NCBI RefSeq assembly: GCF_005222915.1 | Contig: NZ_STFX01000009.1 | Coordinates: 96,605 to 160,604 of the forward strand | DNA length: 64,000 nucleotides | DNA from: Rhizobium sp. FKL33 | GTDB lineage: Bacteria; Pseudomonadota; Alphaproteobacteria; Rhizobiales; Rhizobiaceae | Direction: 5' to 3' | Shown here: piece by piece, positions 34,663 through 43,781 of the stretch | Position numbering within the stretch: the stretch's first letter is position 1 | How the letters are laid out: every line of letters starts with the position of its first letter | The notes under the pieces: generated by a model | Databases searched by the model: none | Told to the model about the DNA's origin: nothing | What the model saw: the letters and a program-made list of their open reading frames with translations, nothing else | Translations under genes and position numbers: made by a program

Positions 34663-35595
34663 ATGAAGAGAATATTGGTCACCGGCGGGGCAGGTTTTCT
34701 GGGTTCGCATCTCTGCGAGCGACTGCTGGAACGGGGCAATTTCGTCACCTGCCTGGACAATTACTTCACCGGCGCCGTCGACAATATCGCCCATCTGCGC
34801 GGCCGCAACAATTTCGCGACCATCGAACAGTCGGTCATCGATCCGGTCGATGTCCGTTTCGAAGAGATCTTCAACTTGGCCTGCCCGGCGTCACCGGTGC
34901 ATTACCAGTCCGATCCGATCTACACGTTCAAGACCAGCATCATCGGCACGATGAATCTTCTGGAGCTGGCGTCGAAGACCGGCGCCAAGGTGCTGCAGGC
35001 CTCCACGTCCGAAATTTACGGCGACCCGCTCGTTCACCCGCAGACGGAAGCCTATTGGGGCAATGTCAACACGATGGGCATCCGCTCCTGCTATGACGAA
35101 GGCAAGCGCGGCGCGGAAACGTTGATGCATGACTATCACCGCACCCGCGGCGTCAATATCCGCGTCATGCGCATCTTCAACACCTATGGGCCCGGCATGA
35201 ACAAGGCGGACGGCCGCGTCGTGTCGAACTTCATCGTGCAGGCGCTCAGGGGCGATGACATCACCATGTTCGGCGATGGCCTGCAAACGCGCTCCTTCTG
35301 CTATCGGGACGACCTGGTCGAGGGCATGTTGCGCCTGATGGATGCGCCAGACAGCGTCAGCTATCCCGTCAACATCGGCAATCCCGGCGAATTCACCATG
35401 CGCGAACTTGCCGAGCTCGTGCTCGAGCTCACCGGCTCCATGTCGAAGATCGTCTATCTGCCGTTGCCGCAGGACGATCCGATGCAGCGTTGCCCGGACA
35501 TTTCCCGCGCCAAGGACGTTCTCGGCTGGGAACCGACCGTGCCCCTGCGCGAAGGCTTGAAGCGCACGATCGACTATTTCAAGACCGTTATCTGA
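34663..35595 (+). CDS. UDP-glucuronate decarboxylase (UDP-xylose synthase)
   Basis: A 310-residue extended short-chain dehydrogenase. [24 protein letters not shown] binds [42 protein letters not shown], the catalytic YDEGKR and [10 protein letters not shown] are characteristic of UXS, which converts UDP-glucuronate to UDP-xylose for polysaccharide or LPS. The length equals soluble bacterial UXS. GGGAAGG lies before the ATG. It stands alone, divergent from glpR. Confidence 0.88.
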   Translation: MKRILVTGGAGFLGSHLCERLLERGNFVTCLDNYFTGAVDNIAHLRGRNNFATIEQSVIDPVDVRFEEIFNLACPASPVHYQSDPIYTFKTSIIGTMNLLELASKTGAKVLQASTSEIYGDPLVHPQTEAYWGNVNTMGIRSCYDEGKRGAETLMHDYHRTRGVNIRVMRIFNTYGPGMNKADGRVVSNFIVQALRGDDITMFGDGLQTRSFCYRDDLVEGMLRLMDAPDSVSYPVNIGNPGEFTMRELAELVLELTGSMSKIVYLPLPQDDPMQRCPDISRAKDVLGWEPTVPLREGLKRTIDYFKTVI

Positions 35596-35612
35596 TCAGG
35601 AACAGGACCTGA

Positions 35613-36626
35613 TCAGGACTTGTCGATCGGCTTCGAGCGGATGCGCATGACGGTTTCCCGTTCCGCCCGCTTGCAGGCCACCGGCGGCAGGCCGCGCGCG
35701 ATCTGCCCCAGATCTTCCAGCACGTAATTGCCGATGTTCTCAAGCGCTGAAGTCAGCGCGCCGGCGCGATGAGCCGAGAACAGGATATTCGGAATTTTCC
35801 GGATCGGATCGTCTTTCGCAACCGGCTCTTCCGGGAACACATCCGTCGCCACCAGAATGCGGCCGGATGCGGCGGCTTCGGCAAGGGCCGCGAAATCCGC
35901 CACAGCCGCGCGGCTGAGCAGTAAAAGTTTCGCGCCCTGTTGCATCAGGCCGAGCTTTTCGGCGTTGAGCAGGTGGGCGTTTTCCGTGGTGATGGTCGCG
36001 ACCACGAAGACGAAACGGCTCTTCGACAGAACATCGTCGAGCGAGGCCGGGATCACGCCGAGGCGCGACAGCACGCCTTCGGGTAGCCAGGGATCGAAGG
36101 CGCGGACGGTGGGGTTGAAACCAGCCAGCAGCTTGTGGGTGGCGCGGCCGAGATCGCCGAAGCCGACGAAGCCGACATCGGAGCCAGCCAGCAGCTCGGC
36201 CGTATGATTGCCGTCCAACCCGTAAAGCTCCTCGCCGTTCAGGAAATCGCCATGCGACGCGTGAATGCCGCGGGCCAGCGACAAAGCCATGCCGACAGCC
36301 ATTTCCGCGACCGGCGCGGCGAAGACAGAGCTCGGCGCGATCACATGCACGCCGCGCTGGAAGCAGGCCTCGTAATCCACATTGGGCAGGAAATTGGTCT
36401 CGACATTGACGATGGCGCGCAGCTTCGGGGCGAGGTCCAGCCGGTCGCGCTCCATCGGCTGCTGGCTGATCAGCACTTCGGTCTCCGGCAGGTGGCGGCG
36501 GTAGAAATCGTCGCGATCTTCACCGTTCCAGGCGATCACGTCATAGGTTGAAAAGAACTTTTCCTTTGCCGACGCGCTGAAGATGTCCTCTGTGGCGCGG
36601 GGGGAGGGGTCGTAGAGTATGCGCAT
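35613..36626 (-). CDS. D-2-hydroxyacid dehydrogenase family protein
   Basis: The 337-residue protein has the D-isomer 2-hydroxyacid dehydrogenase layout: an N-terminal substrate domain, VFAAPVAEMAVGMALSLARG, the nucleotide-binding VGFVGFGDLGRATHKLL (about residues 150-166), TITTENAHLLNAEKL, LLLSRAAVADFAALAEA and the catalytic histidine in LFSAHRAGAL. The usual N-C-A-R-G stretch reads LLLSRAAVAD, a variant also with the substrate-binding arginine. Substrate unknown. It is convergent with the UXS gene with only 17 nt between, and has a good AGAGGAGATC ribosome site. Confidence 0.85.
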   Translation of the reverse strand: MRILYDPSPRATEDIFSASAKEKFFSTYDVIAWNGEDRDDFYRRHLPETEVLISQQPMERDRLDLAPKLRAIVNVETNFLPNVDYEACFQRGVHVIAPSSVFAAPVAEMAVGMALSLARGIHASHGDFLNGEELYGLDGNHTAELLAGSDVGFVGFGDLGRATHKLLAGFNPTVRAFDPWLPEGVLSRLGVIPASLDDVLSKSRFVFVVATITTENAHLLNAEKLGLMQQGAKLLLLSRAAVADFAALAEAAASGRILVATDVFPEEPVAKDDPIRKIPNILFSAHRAGALTSALENIGNYVLEDLGQIARGLPPVACKRAERETVMRIRSKPIDKS

Positions 36627-36739
36627 GTGTGATCTCCTCTTTGCGCCTTTCCTAGCCCTGGTCGGCTGGTTTGGAAAGCCGCAGAGATTTGCGAAACGAC
36701 CTCTGTTGCTTTAATCGGGACCAGACAAGGGAGGATGCC

Positions 36740-37369
36740 ATGCGACTGTCCATCACATTCGAAACGCTCGTTGAAACGGTCGAGGCGCGCGGCGCTGAGG
36801 CGCGGTCGATCACCGCCATCGCCGGCCCGCCGGGCGCAGGCAAATCGACGCTCGCCGAACAACTGGTCGAGGCGCTGAACACGCGCGAGCCGGGGTCGGC
36901 CGCCGTCTTTCCCATGGACGGCTATCACTATGATGATCTCGTGCTGGTTCCGCGCGGTCTCAGGCCACGCAAGGGCGCGCTCGAAACCTTCGACGTCGCC
37001 GGTTTCTCGCATATGCTGGGCCGTCTCCGCGCCAATCTCGACGATGAGATCGCCGTGCCGGTGTTCGACAGGTCGATCGAGATCGCCCGCGCCGGCGGAC
37101 GCATGATCCCCAAGAGCGTGCGGCATCTGGTCGTTGAGGGAAATTATATCCTTCTGGGCGACGGCGCCTGGGCGGATCTCCGCCGACATTACGACACGAC
37201 CGTGCTGATCGAAGTTCCGGAGGACGAACTGCGCCGGCGTCTCACCGAGCGCTGGAAGGATCTGGCCGGCGACGATCTCACCCATAAGTTGGACGGCAAC
37301 GATCTGCCGAACGGGCGGCTGGTGATGACGCGCAGCGTCGAGCCGGAATTCGTCTATCTGCAGGGATGA
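36740..37369 (+). CDS. P-loop nucleoside/sugar kinase-like protein (FrcK/uridine kinase group)
   Basis: The ATG at 36740 has GGGAGGATGCC before it; 209 residues. Walker A is IAGPPGAGKSTLAEQL (about residues 25-40), FPMDGYHYDDLVLVPRGLRPRKGALETFD is the nucleoside/pantothenate-kinase-like acceptor loop, and VVEGNYILLGDGAWADLR, VPEDELRRRLTERW follow. Rhizobia carry a related putative kinase (FrcK) with fructose transport genes. The acceptor here is unknown. A strong hairpin follows. Confidence 0.82.
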   Translation: MRLSITFETLVETVEARGAEARSITAIAGPPGAGKSTLAEQLVEALNTREPGSAAVFPMDGYHYDDLVLVPRGLRPRKGALETFDVAGFSHMLGRLRANLDDEIAVPVFDRSIEIARAGGRMIPKSVRHLVVEGNYILLGDGAWADLRRHYDTTVLIEVPEDELRRRLTERWKDLAGDDLTHKLDGNDLPNGRLVMTRSVEPEFVYLQG

Positions 37370-37380
37370 TGTTTAAATGA

Positions 37381-37414
37381 TCGAGGGCGCGACCCTTGCG
37401 GTTCGCGCCCTCGA
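37381..37414. terminator. hairpin between convergent kinase and cold-shock genes
   Basis: A perfect 12-bp stem TCGAGGGCGCGA / TCGCGCCCTCGA with a 10-nt loop, shortly after the kinase stop and 24 nt beyond the csp stop on the other strand. T tracts are short on both sides. Confidence 0.65.
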
Positions 37415-37438
37415 AAACGTTCCGGATCTATCGACAGA

Positions 37439-37648
37439 TCAAGCGGCGCGCAGGTTGCCGGCGGCGGACTTGCCGGTGCGACGGTCAGCGAGCACTTCGT
37501 AGGAGATCTTCTGGCCTTCGTTGAGCGTGGTCAAGCCGGCGCGTTCAACGGCGCTGATATGCACGAATACATCCGCTCCGCCATTGTCCGGCTGGATGAA
37601 TCCGTAACCCTTCTGGGAGTTGAACCACTTTACGGTACCAGTGTTCAT
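37439..37648 (-). CDS. cspA: cold-shock protein
   Basis: A 69-residue single cold-shock domain, an RNA/ssDNA chaperone. It shows RNP1 (KGYGFIQP), RNP2 (VFVHISAV) and the opening [25 protein letters not shown] precedes the ATG. csp genes usually have long 5' leaders that respond to temperature; nearly 300 nt without a gene lie upstream here. Which csp copy of the genome this is cannot be told. Confidence 0.95.
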   Translation of the reverse strand: MNTGTVKWFNSQKGYGFIQPDNGGADVFVHISAVERAGLTTLNEGQKISYEVLADRRTGKSAAGNLRAA

Positions 37649-37942
37649 AACAGTTCCTTTCGAGAACCTTCGTAGAATAGTGTGCTCTCTGCCGAGAGCA
37701 GGTGGTGGCATCGATAGATCGTTCGGGGATAAGTCGTAGGCCGCGCCCGTGCCAAGTGACGGGGGAGCCGAGCCAATCGGCCTCAGGAAAATCGATGGTG
37801 GCATTGGTGACAGAAAAATTCTGTCCGCACAAGACTGTTTGGCAATGCTTTTTCAGCGCGCATCGCGAATAGGTTGCGTCGCCGTCGGTCGCGTCCCGGA
37901 GGACGCGACCCGGAAAATCAGACCAGCTAAGCCCGCAAAACA
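37649..37942 (-). promoter_or_regulatory. gene-free region upstream of cspA, probable long leader and promoter
   Basis: No convincing coding frame is present in these 294 nt. On the minus strand TTGCCA (about 37846) with AGAAT some 18 nt downstream is a weak promoter candidate about 170 nt before the cspA start, which would leave a long 5' untranslated leader as is common in cold-shock genes. Confidence 0.35.
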
Positions 37943-38962
37943 TCACACCGGCGCGTCAGCGCGCAGCAATCCCTCCGCCTTCAACTCTTCCCACAGCGCC
38001 GATGGAATTTCCTTGCCGAGAATGTCGCGGTTGGAGCGGACTTCGGCCACGCTCTGGCCGCCGGGGATGACGGAAACAACCTGCGGGTGCCGGAGCGGGA
38101 AATTCAGCGCCGCTTCGATCAGCCGCACGCCATGCGTCTGGCAGACCGCGTCGATCCTGCGGACACGCTCGATCACCTCCACCGGCGCGTTCGAATAGTT
38201 GTATTGCGCCGCTTCCGAAGGGCCGCGGGCGAGGATGCCGGAATTGTAGGGTCCGCCGAGCACGATGCCGATATTGCGCTGTTCGCAGAGCGGCAGGAAG
38301 CTCTCGAGCGCCTCCTGTTCGAGCAGCGTATAGCGGCCGGCGAGCAGGAAGAGATCGAAATCGCCGCGCTCGGCCAATGTCTGGCAGACCTGCCATTCGT
38401 TGACGCCGCCGCCGAAGGCGCCGATGACGCCCTGATCGCGAAGCGACAGCAGCGCATAATAGCCGCCGCGCATGAATTCCTCGATGCGGGCGTCGGAGGC
38501 TTCTTTCGAGCCATGGGTGAAGATGTCGACGTCGTGCACGAAGATGATGTCGAAGCGATCGAGCCCGGTGCGCTCGGAGGAGGCTTCGAACGACCGCATC
38601 ACACCGTCATAGGAATAGTCGTAGATTTCGCGCCGATTGGGCGTGTCGAAAAACTTGCCGATGCCGGTGCGTTGATCGGGCGGGCAGACCGACAGAAGAC
38701 GACCGACCTTGGTCGAGATCAGATAGTCCTCGCGCGTCTTGGTCTTGAGGAAATCGCCGACGCGGCGCTCGGAGAGGCCGAGGCCGTAAAGCGGCGCGGT
38801 GTCGAAATAGCGGCAGCCGGTTTCCCAGGCGGCATCGAGAACCGCATGCGCCTCTTCGTCCGAAATGGCCTTGTAGAGATTGCCGAGTGGGGCCGTGCCG
38901 AAGCCGAGTTCGGTGAAATCGAAGCCGCCATTGCCGCGACGGTCCCAGTGCCGGATTTTCAT
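37943..38962 (-). CDS. aldo/keto reductase, D-threo-aldose 1-dehydrogenase (L-fucose dehydrogenase) type
   Basis: The 339-residue TIM-barrel oxidoreductase has ELGFGTAPLGNLYKAISDEEAHAVLDAAW, CRYFDTAPLYGLGLSERRVG with the catalytic aspartate and tyrosine, ISTKVGRLL with lysine, IIFVHDVD with histidine, and FGGGVNEWQVC. This pattern is that of D-threo-aldose 1-dehydrogenase/pyridoxal dehydrogenase, whose members oxidise L-fucose and related aldoses to lactones. That activity would feed the lactonase-dehydratase cluster at 16-23 kb. GGAGGATAGCG is the ribosome site. It is divergent from the BtpA-M42-FGGY operon, 151 nt away, so it may instead belong to that pathway. Confidence 0.86.
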   Translation of the reverse strand: MKIRHWDRRGNGGFDFTELGFGTAPLGNLYKAISDEEAHAVLDAAWETGCRYFDTAPLYGLGLSERRVGDFLKTKTREDYLISTKVGRLLSVCPPDQRTGIGKFFDTPNRREIYDYSYDGVMRSFEASSERTGLDRFDIIFVHDVDIFTHGSKEASDARIEEFMRGGYYALLSLRDQGVIGAFGGGVNEWQVCQTLAERGDFDLFLLAGRYTLLEQEALESFLPLCEQRNIGIVLGGPYNSGILARGPSEAAQYNYSNAPVEVIERVRRIDAVCQTHGVRLIEAALNFPLRHPQVVSVIPGGQSVAEVRSNRDILGKEIPSALWEELKAEGLLRADAPV

Positions 38963-39113
38963 CGCTATCCTCCTGAATAGGTCTCCTCAGGCGGCGAGTG
39001 TATCGAGGCGATCAATCCGAAAGCAATTGTTTTTATTCATTTTCAAAGGTGCGCCCGTGACAAGCAGTGCCTGAAATGGCAAGTTCCCGGCACGGTTTGG
39101 AGGAGATCGTATC

Positions 39114-39920
39114 GTGAGTGAAAAACTGGAGCGCCTGTTCGGCGAGGTCAAACCCGTCATCGCCATGGTCCATTTCGGCGCGCTGCCCGGCTCGCCGCTC
39201 TATGATCGCGAGGGAGGCCTGGAGGCGCTGCTGGACGGCGTCCGCAAGGATCTGGCCGCGCTGCAGGACGCCGGCTTCGACGCCGTCATGTTCGGCAACG
39301 AAAATGACCGGCCCTATGAATTCAAGGTGGATACGGCGTCGATCGCGACCATGGCCTATGTGATCGGCCAGGTGCGCCAGGAGATCCGCATTCCCTTCGG
39401 CATCAATGTGCTCTGGGATCCCGAAGCCTCGATCGCGCTGGCTGCGGCGACCGGTGCGGGCTTCGTCCGTGAGATTTTCACCGGAACCTACGCCTCCGAC
39501 ATGGGGCCGTGGACCCCTGACGCGGGCAAGGCGATGCGCTATCGCGACCGGCTGCATCGGCAGGATCTGGCGCTGCTCTACAATATCTCGGCGGAATTCG
39601 CCTATTCGCTCGACCGCCGCAGCGTCGCCGATCGCGCCCGCAGCGCGGTGTTTTCGTCCATTCCCGACGCCGTGCTGGTCTCCGGCAACATCACCGGCGA
39701 AGCGGCCGAGATGACCGATCTCGAAGCGGTCAAGCGCGTGCTGCCCGATACTTACGTCTTCGCCAATACCGGCGTGAAGCACGCCACCGTGCGCGACACG
39801 CTGAAGGTGGCCGACGGCGTGATCGTTGGGTCGTCGCTCAAATATGACGGCCATACCTGGAACGCCGTCGATCCCGAGCGTGCGGCCGAATTCATGCGTC
39901 TCGTCCGCATGGATCGCTGA
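39114..39920 (+). CDS. BtpA/SgcQ family protein
   Basis: A 268-residue protein of the BtpA/SgcQ family, TIM-barrel-like: PVIAMVHFGALPGSPLYD, GFDAVMFGNENDRPYEF, PFGINVLWDPEASIALA, GFVREIFTGTYASDMGPW and the C-terminal FANTGVKHATVRDTLKVADGVIVGSSLK, a phosphate-binding-like end. BtpA is linked to photosystem I accumulation in cyanobacteria and SgcQ sits in the uncharacterised E. coli sgc sugar operon; the enzymatic role is unknown. The start is GTG behind GGAGGAGATC. It leads an operon with an M42 peptidase and an FGGY kinase. Confidence 0.87.
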   Translation: MSEKLERLFGEVKPVIAMVHFGALPGSPLYDREGGLEALLDGVRKDLAALQDAGFDAVMFGNENDRPYEFKVDTASIATMAYVIGQVRQEIRIPFGINVLWDPEASIALAAATGAGFVREIFTGTYASDMGPWTPDAGKAMRYRDRLHRQDLALLYNISAEFAYSLDRRSVADRARSAVFSSIPDAVLVSGNITGEAAEMTDLEAVKRVLPDTYVFANTGVKHATVRDTLKVADGVIVGSSLKYDGHTWNAVDPERAAEFMRLVRMDR

Positions 39921-39930
39921 GGAGCTGGAC

Positions 39931-41034
39931 ATGCGCGACAGGCTGAGGGCTGAACTCGAAACGCTGATGCGCATTCCCGGCCTGTCCGGCTATGAAGGGC
40001 GCGTCCGCCGTTACCTCAAATCGCAGCTTCAGGCGATCGGGCTTGAAACCCGCACCGACCGGCTGGGCAATCTGATCGCCACGATCAAGGGCGCCGAGGG
40101 CGCGCCGTCGGTGATGCTGTTCACCCATATGGATCAGCTCGGTTTCGTGGTGCGCAAGATCGAGAAGAACGGCTATGTCAGGGTCGAACGGCTCGGCGGG
40201 GTGCCGGAGCGCGCGCTCGCCTCGCAGGCGGTGTTGTTCTCGCTCGGCGAAGGCAGGGATATTCCCGGCGTGATCGCCAACAAGGCCCATCACGCCACCC
40301 AGCCCGATGAAAAATACAAGGTGCTGCCCTATCTGGAGCTCTATATCGACGCCGGCTTCAGAAGCGCCGAGGAGGCGCTGGCCGCAGGCATCGATGTGGG
40401 CACGCCCATCGTCTATCAGCCCGAAGTCATCGATCTCCGCAATGGCCGCATCGCCGGCACATCCGTCGATGACCGCGCCGGCTGCGCGGTGGTGCTGGAG
40501 GCGGCGCGGGCGTTGGCCTCGGCAGAGGATCGCCCGACGGTGCATATCGTCTTCTCCGTGCTCGAAGAATTCAACCTTCGCGGCGCGCTGACGGCGGCGC
40601 AGATGCTCGAGCCCGATATCGCCATCCAGATCGACATCATCCTGGCCGCCGACACGCCCGATATGGGCGCGCGGGGCGAGGTGACGCTGGGCGGCGGGCC
40701 TGGCATGGGGCTCTATTCCTTCCACGGGCGCGGCACGCTCAACGGCACGATCCCGCATCCGGCGCTGGTGCGGCTGTTTGAGGAAACGTCCGCGGGCGAG
40801 GGCATCCGTCTGCAGAAAAGCGCCCATATCGGCTGCCTGACGGATTCCTCCTATGTGCAGCTGGTGGGGCAAGGCGTGGCGTCGATCGATATGGGCTTTC
40901 CGATGCGCTACTCGCATTCGTCGCTCGAAATGTGCGACCTCGCCGATCTCGAAGAGCTGACGCGCTTGCTGGTCGCCGCAATCACCCGCATCAAGCCGGG
41001 CTTCAGCCTCGATCGGGACGATTTCGAACAATAG
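39931..41034 (+). CDS. M42 family metallopeptidase/SgcX-like
   Basis: The ATG at 39931 has GAGGAG, which overlaps the previous stop; 367 residues. Zinc and catalytic landmarks of M42 aminopeptidases are visible: LFTHMDQLGFVVRKI, GTSVDDRAGCAVVLE, VLEEFNLRGALTA, AADTPD, HIGCLTDSSYVQL and MRYSHSSLEMCDL. The family includes glutamyl aminopeptidase and proteins once called endoglucanases (FrvX, SgcX). In E. coli sgcX and sgcQ share an operon, as their homologues do here, so it may act on a glycoconjugate rather than peptides; this is inference. Confidence 0.87.
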   Translation: MRDRLRAELETLMRIPGLSGYEGRVRRYLKSQLQAIGLETRTDRLGNLIATIKGAEGAPSVMLFTHMDQLGFVVRKIEKNGYVRVERLGGVPERALASQAVLFSLGEGRDIPGVIANKAHHATQPDEKYKVLPYLELYIDAGFRSAEEALAAGIDVGTPIVYQPEVIDLRNGRIAGTSVDDRAGCAVVLEAARALASAEDRPTVHIVFSVLEEFNLRGALTAAQMLEPDIAIQIDIILAADTPDMGARGEVTLGGGPGMGLYSFHGRGTLNGTIPHPALVRLFEETSAGEGIRLQKSAHIGCLTDSSYVQLVGQGVASIDMGFPMRYSHSSLEMCDLADLEELTRLLVAAITRIKPGFSLDRDDFEQ

Positions 41035-41042
41035 AGGGGACA

Positions 41043-42536
41043 ATGGCCTATTATCTCGGCGTCGATATCGGGACCTTCGAATCCAAGGGCGTGCTGGTCG
41101 ATGGGACCGGCGAGATCGTCGCCCAGGCGGCGCGCCCGCACAAGATGCTGGTGCCGCAGCCCGGCTGGGCCGAGCACGATCCCGACAAGGATTGGTGGGG
41201 CGATTTCTGCTTTCTCTCCAAGGCGCTGATCGCCCAGGGCGGGATTGATCCCAAGGATATCCGCGCAGTCGGCGCTTCCGCCATCGGGCCCTGCATGCTG
41301 CCGGTCGATCGTGACGGCAATGCGCTGATGAACGGCGTGCTCTATGGCGTCGACACACGCGCCGCCCGCGAGATCGAAGCGTTGAACGCCAGCCTCGGCG
41401 AGGCGCGCATTCTCGACGAATGCGGCAATGCCCTGACCTCGCAGTCGGTCGGCCCGAAGATTCTCTGGCTCAAGAACAACAGGCCCGATCTCTACGAGAA
41501 GGCCGACAAGTTCGTGACCTCCACGACCTATATCGTCCAGAAGCTGACGGGCCGGTCGGTGATGGATCATTACACCGCCGCCAATTTCTCGCCGCTCTAC
41601 CGGATCGACGAGCAGGGATGGTCGGACGCGCTCAATGACGGCATCGCGCCGCTCGACAAGCTTCCCGAGATCCTCTGGACCACCGATATCGCCGGCGAAG
41701 TGACGGCTGCAGCCGCCCACGCCACCGGGCTCGCCTCTGGCACCCCCGTCATTTGCGGCACGATCGATGCGGCGGCGGAAGCCTTTTCCGTCGGCGTGAG
41801 CGAAGCCGGCGACATGATGGTGATGTATGGCTCGACCATCTTCATCATCGAACTGACCGCGGCGCGGGTGCGCGACGCACGCCTCTGGTATGCGCCCTGG
41901 CTGTTCCCGGGCGAACACGCCTCGATGTCGGGGCTTGCGACATCCGGCACGCTCACGCACTGGTTCCGCGACCAGTTCGGCCGCGATCTCGATCCGGCCA
42001 CGGCTTTCGGCGAGCTTGCGCGCGAGGCCGAAACCTCCGAGCCCGGCGCGAAGGGTCTCGTCTTCCTGCCGTATTTCTCGGGCGAGCGGACGCCGCTGCA
42101 CGATCCCGACGCCAAGGGCGTGCTGTTCGGTCTCAACCTCACCCATGGGCGCGGGGACATTTACAGAGCGCTGATCGAGGGCATCGCGCACGCCACCAAT
42201 CATATCTTCGAGACCTATGCCGAAGTCGGCGCCCGCCCGGAACGGCTGATGGCCGTGGGCGGCGGGGTCAAGAACAAGATCTGGCTGGAGGCGACCTCCG
42301 ACATTTCGTGCCTTCCGCAGAGGCTGGCGCGGCGCATGGTCGGCGCGTCCTATGGCGATGCTTTCCTGGCGGCGCTCGGCGTGGGGGACGTACGGCGCGA
42401 GGATATTCTGGCCTGGAACCCGGTCGAGGCGGAAGTGGCGGCGCATCCCCATCCCGCGCATGTCCGAAATCACCGGGTCTTCCGCAGCCTTTACGGTCGG
42501 ACCAAGGATCTGATGCGTGAGATCGCCACGCCCTGA
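41043..42536 (+). CDS. FGGY family carbohydrate kinase
   Basis: ATG 41043 lies eight bases after the peptidase stop with GAGGGGAC as ribosome site; 497 residues, typical of FGGY kinases. YYLGVDIGTFESKGVLVDGTG is the N-terminal phosphate motif, VGASAIGPCMLPVD and GVLYGVDTRAA bind sugar, GTIDAAAEAFSVGVSEAGDMMVMYGST holds the catalytic aspartate, and LMAVGGGVKNKIWLEATSD binds adenine. It phosphorylates a ketose or alditol, closest in form to xylulokinases. Substrate unknown; the operon partners suggest an unusual sugar or glycoconjugate. Confidence 0.9.
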   Translation: MAYYLGVDIGTFESKGVLVDGTGEIVAQAARPHKMLVPQPGWAEHDPDKDWWGDFCFLSKALIAQGGIDPKDIRAVGASAIGPCMLPVDRDGNALMNGVLYGVDTRAAREIEALNASLGEARILDECGNALTSQSVGPKILWLKNNRPDLYEKADKFVTSTTYIVQKLTGRSVMDHYTAANFSPLYRIDEQGWSDALNDGIAPLDKLPEILWTTDIAGEVTAAAAHATGLASGTPVICGTIDAAAEAFSVGVSEAGDMMVMYGSTIFIIELTAARVRDARLWYAPWLFPGEHASMSGLATSGTLTHWFRDQFGRDLDPATAFGELAREAETSEPGAKGLVFLPYFSGERTPLHDPDAKGVLFGLNLTHGRGDIYRALIEGIAHATNHIFETYAEVGARPERLMAVGGGVKNKIWLEATSDISCLPQRLARRMVGASYGDAFLAALGVGDVRREDILAWNPVEAEVAAHPHPAHVRNHRVFRSLYGRTKDLMREIATP

Positions 42537-42545
42537 TCCAGGAGG

Positions 42546-43652
42546 TCAGGTCTCGACATGCAGCCAGACGCGATTGCGGCCATTCTGCTTGGCTTTGTAA
42601 AGCGCCGCATCGGCGGCGCTCATCACTTCGGTTATGACGCTTGCCGCTCTTGCGACGGCGACCCCGGCGCTGATGGTGGTGATGGCGTCGTGATGGTTCT
42701 CGATCCGTTTGCGGATGAGTTCGGCGATGGCCAGCGCCGCGTCGTTGCCGGACCCCGGCAGGAAGACGCCGAATTCCTCTCCGCCCAGGCGACCATAGAT
42801 CGCCTGTGACGGCAGATCGCGGGCGATCATTTCGGCGACCTTGCGGAGCACCCTGTCTCCCGTCGCATGGCCCAATGTGTCATTGACCCGCTTGAAATGG
42901 TCAATATCAAGCAGGATGAACGCGTCGCCCGGGCGAGGCTCCGCTGGCAGGCCATTGAAGAAATGGCGGCGGTTGGGAAGACCGGTCAATTCGTCCGTTG
43001 CGATCAGCCGATGCAGATCCGCTTCCGTCCGCTCCTTCACCATGATGATGATGAACAGGCAGATGATGAAGAACAGCACGATCAGCAGGAAAAAGACGAT
43101 GTTGAGAGCGTCAGGGGAGATCAATAGGCCGTTTATGCCCAGGACGATGGCGAAGCAGAGAAATGCGCCTGAGCCGAGCGCCAGGGACAGCGGGACTTTC
43201 GCGCTCAGCTTTTCTCGCCCGATGTCATGGCAGACCATGACCGAGCAAGCCAGGAGATAGACGCCCGCGGAGAGATTGAAAACCGAGGCGCGGATCCTGT
43301 TGTCGTCGACACTGTCGGTAAACAGAACAGCGACGGTCAAGAGAGATGGCGGCAGCATCGTCAGCCATAGACCTTTTGTTTTTACTCCGGTCGTCAGTTC
43401 TTTGAGCCCGGTCCAGAGCAGGGCGTAACCCGCCAGGCCCAATGCGGTCATGATCACGATCCAAACCGTGCCTGTGAGGGTTCCGGATTCCACCATGCCG
43501 GCAAACGTTGTGGCCGCCGCCTGAAGCAAGAACGATACGGCGAGCACCCCGAGACCTTCGCCATGTTTGCCGTGCCACCGGACGTAAACGAAGCAGAGGG
43601 CTCCCACGAGCAGTGACGACTTGAACAGCAGGAGAATGGTGGCGAGATCCAA
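42546..43652 (-). CDS. membrane diguanylate cyclase (GGDEF)
   Basis: The 368-residue protein starts at TTG 43652 behind GGAAG. About seven hydrophobic segments fill residues 1-205, a MASE-like membrane sensor; a GGDEF domain follows with DELTGLPNRRHFFNGL and the active-site loop GRLGGEEF at residues 288-294 or so, so it should make cyclic di-GMP. The RxxD inhibitory site expected just upstream is absent (PSQA in its place), implying no product inhibition. It is the only c-di-GMP enzyme seen in the window and stands alone, convergent with the kinase operon. Confidence 0.92.
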   Translation of the reverse strand: MDLATILLLFKSSLLVGALCFVYVRWHGKHGEGLGVLAVSFLLQAAATTFAGMVESGTLTGTVWIVIMTALGLAGYALLWTGLKELTTGVKTKGLWLTMLPPSLLTVAVLFTDSVDDNRIRASVFNLSAGVYLLACSVMVCHDIGREKLSAKVPLSLALGSGAFLCFAIVLGINGLLISPDALNIVFFLLIVLFFIICLFIIIMVKERTEADLHRLIATDELTGLPNRRHFFNGLPAEPRPGDAFILLDIDHFKRVNDTLGHATGDRVLRKVAEMIARDLPSQAIYGRLGGEEFGVFLPGSGNDAALAIAELIRKRIENHHDAITTISAGVAVARAASVITEVMSAADAALYKAKQNGRNRVWLHVET

Positions 43653-43736
43653 CGTCGGCTTCCGAATGCTTACTTCATGGAATAAGCATAGGCCGAGCGC
43701 GTTACGGTTTTCTGAACCGGTTCAAGATCTCAGAGC

Positions 43737-43773
43737 AAAAAAACGGAACGCGACGACCGAACCGTCGCGTTCC
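43737..43773 (-). terminator. terminator of the nitroreductase gene
   Basis: Perfect 11-bp stem GGAACGCGACG / CGTCGCGTTCC with a 7-nt loop, followed on the minus strand by GTTTTTTT. Confidence 0.8.
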
Positions 43774-43781
43774 CGGAGCCA

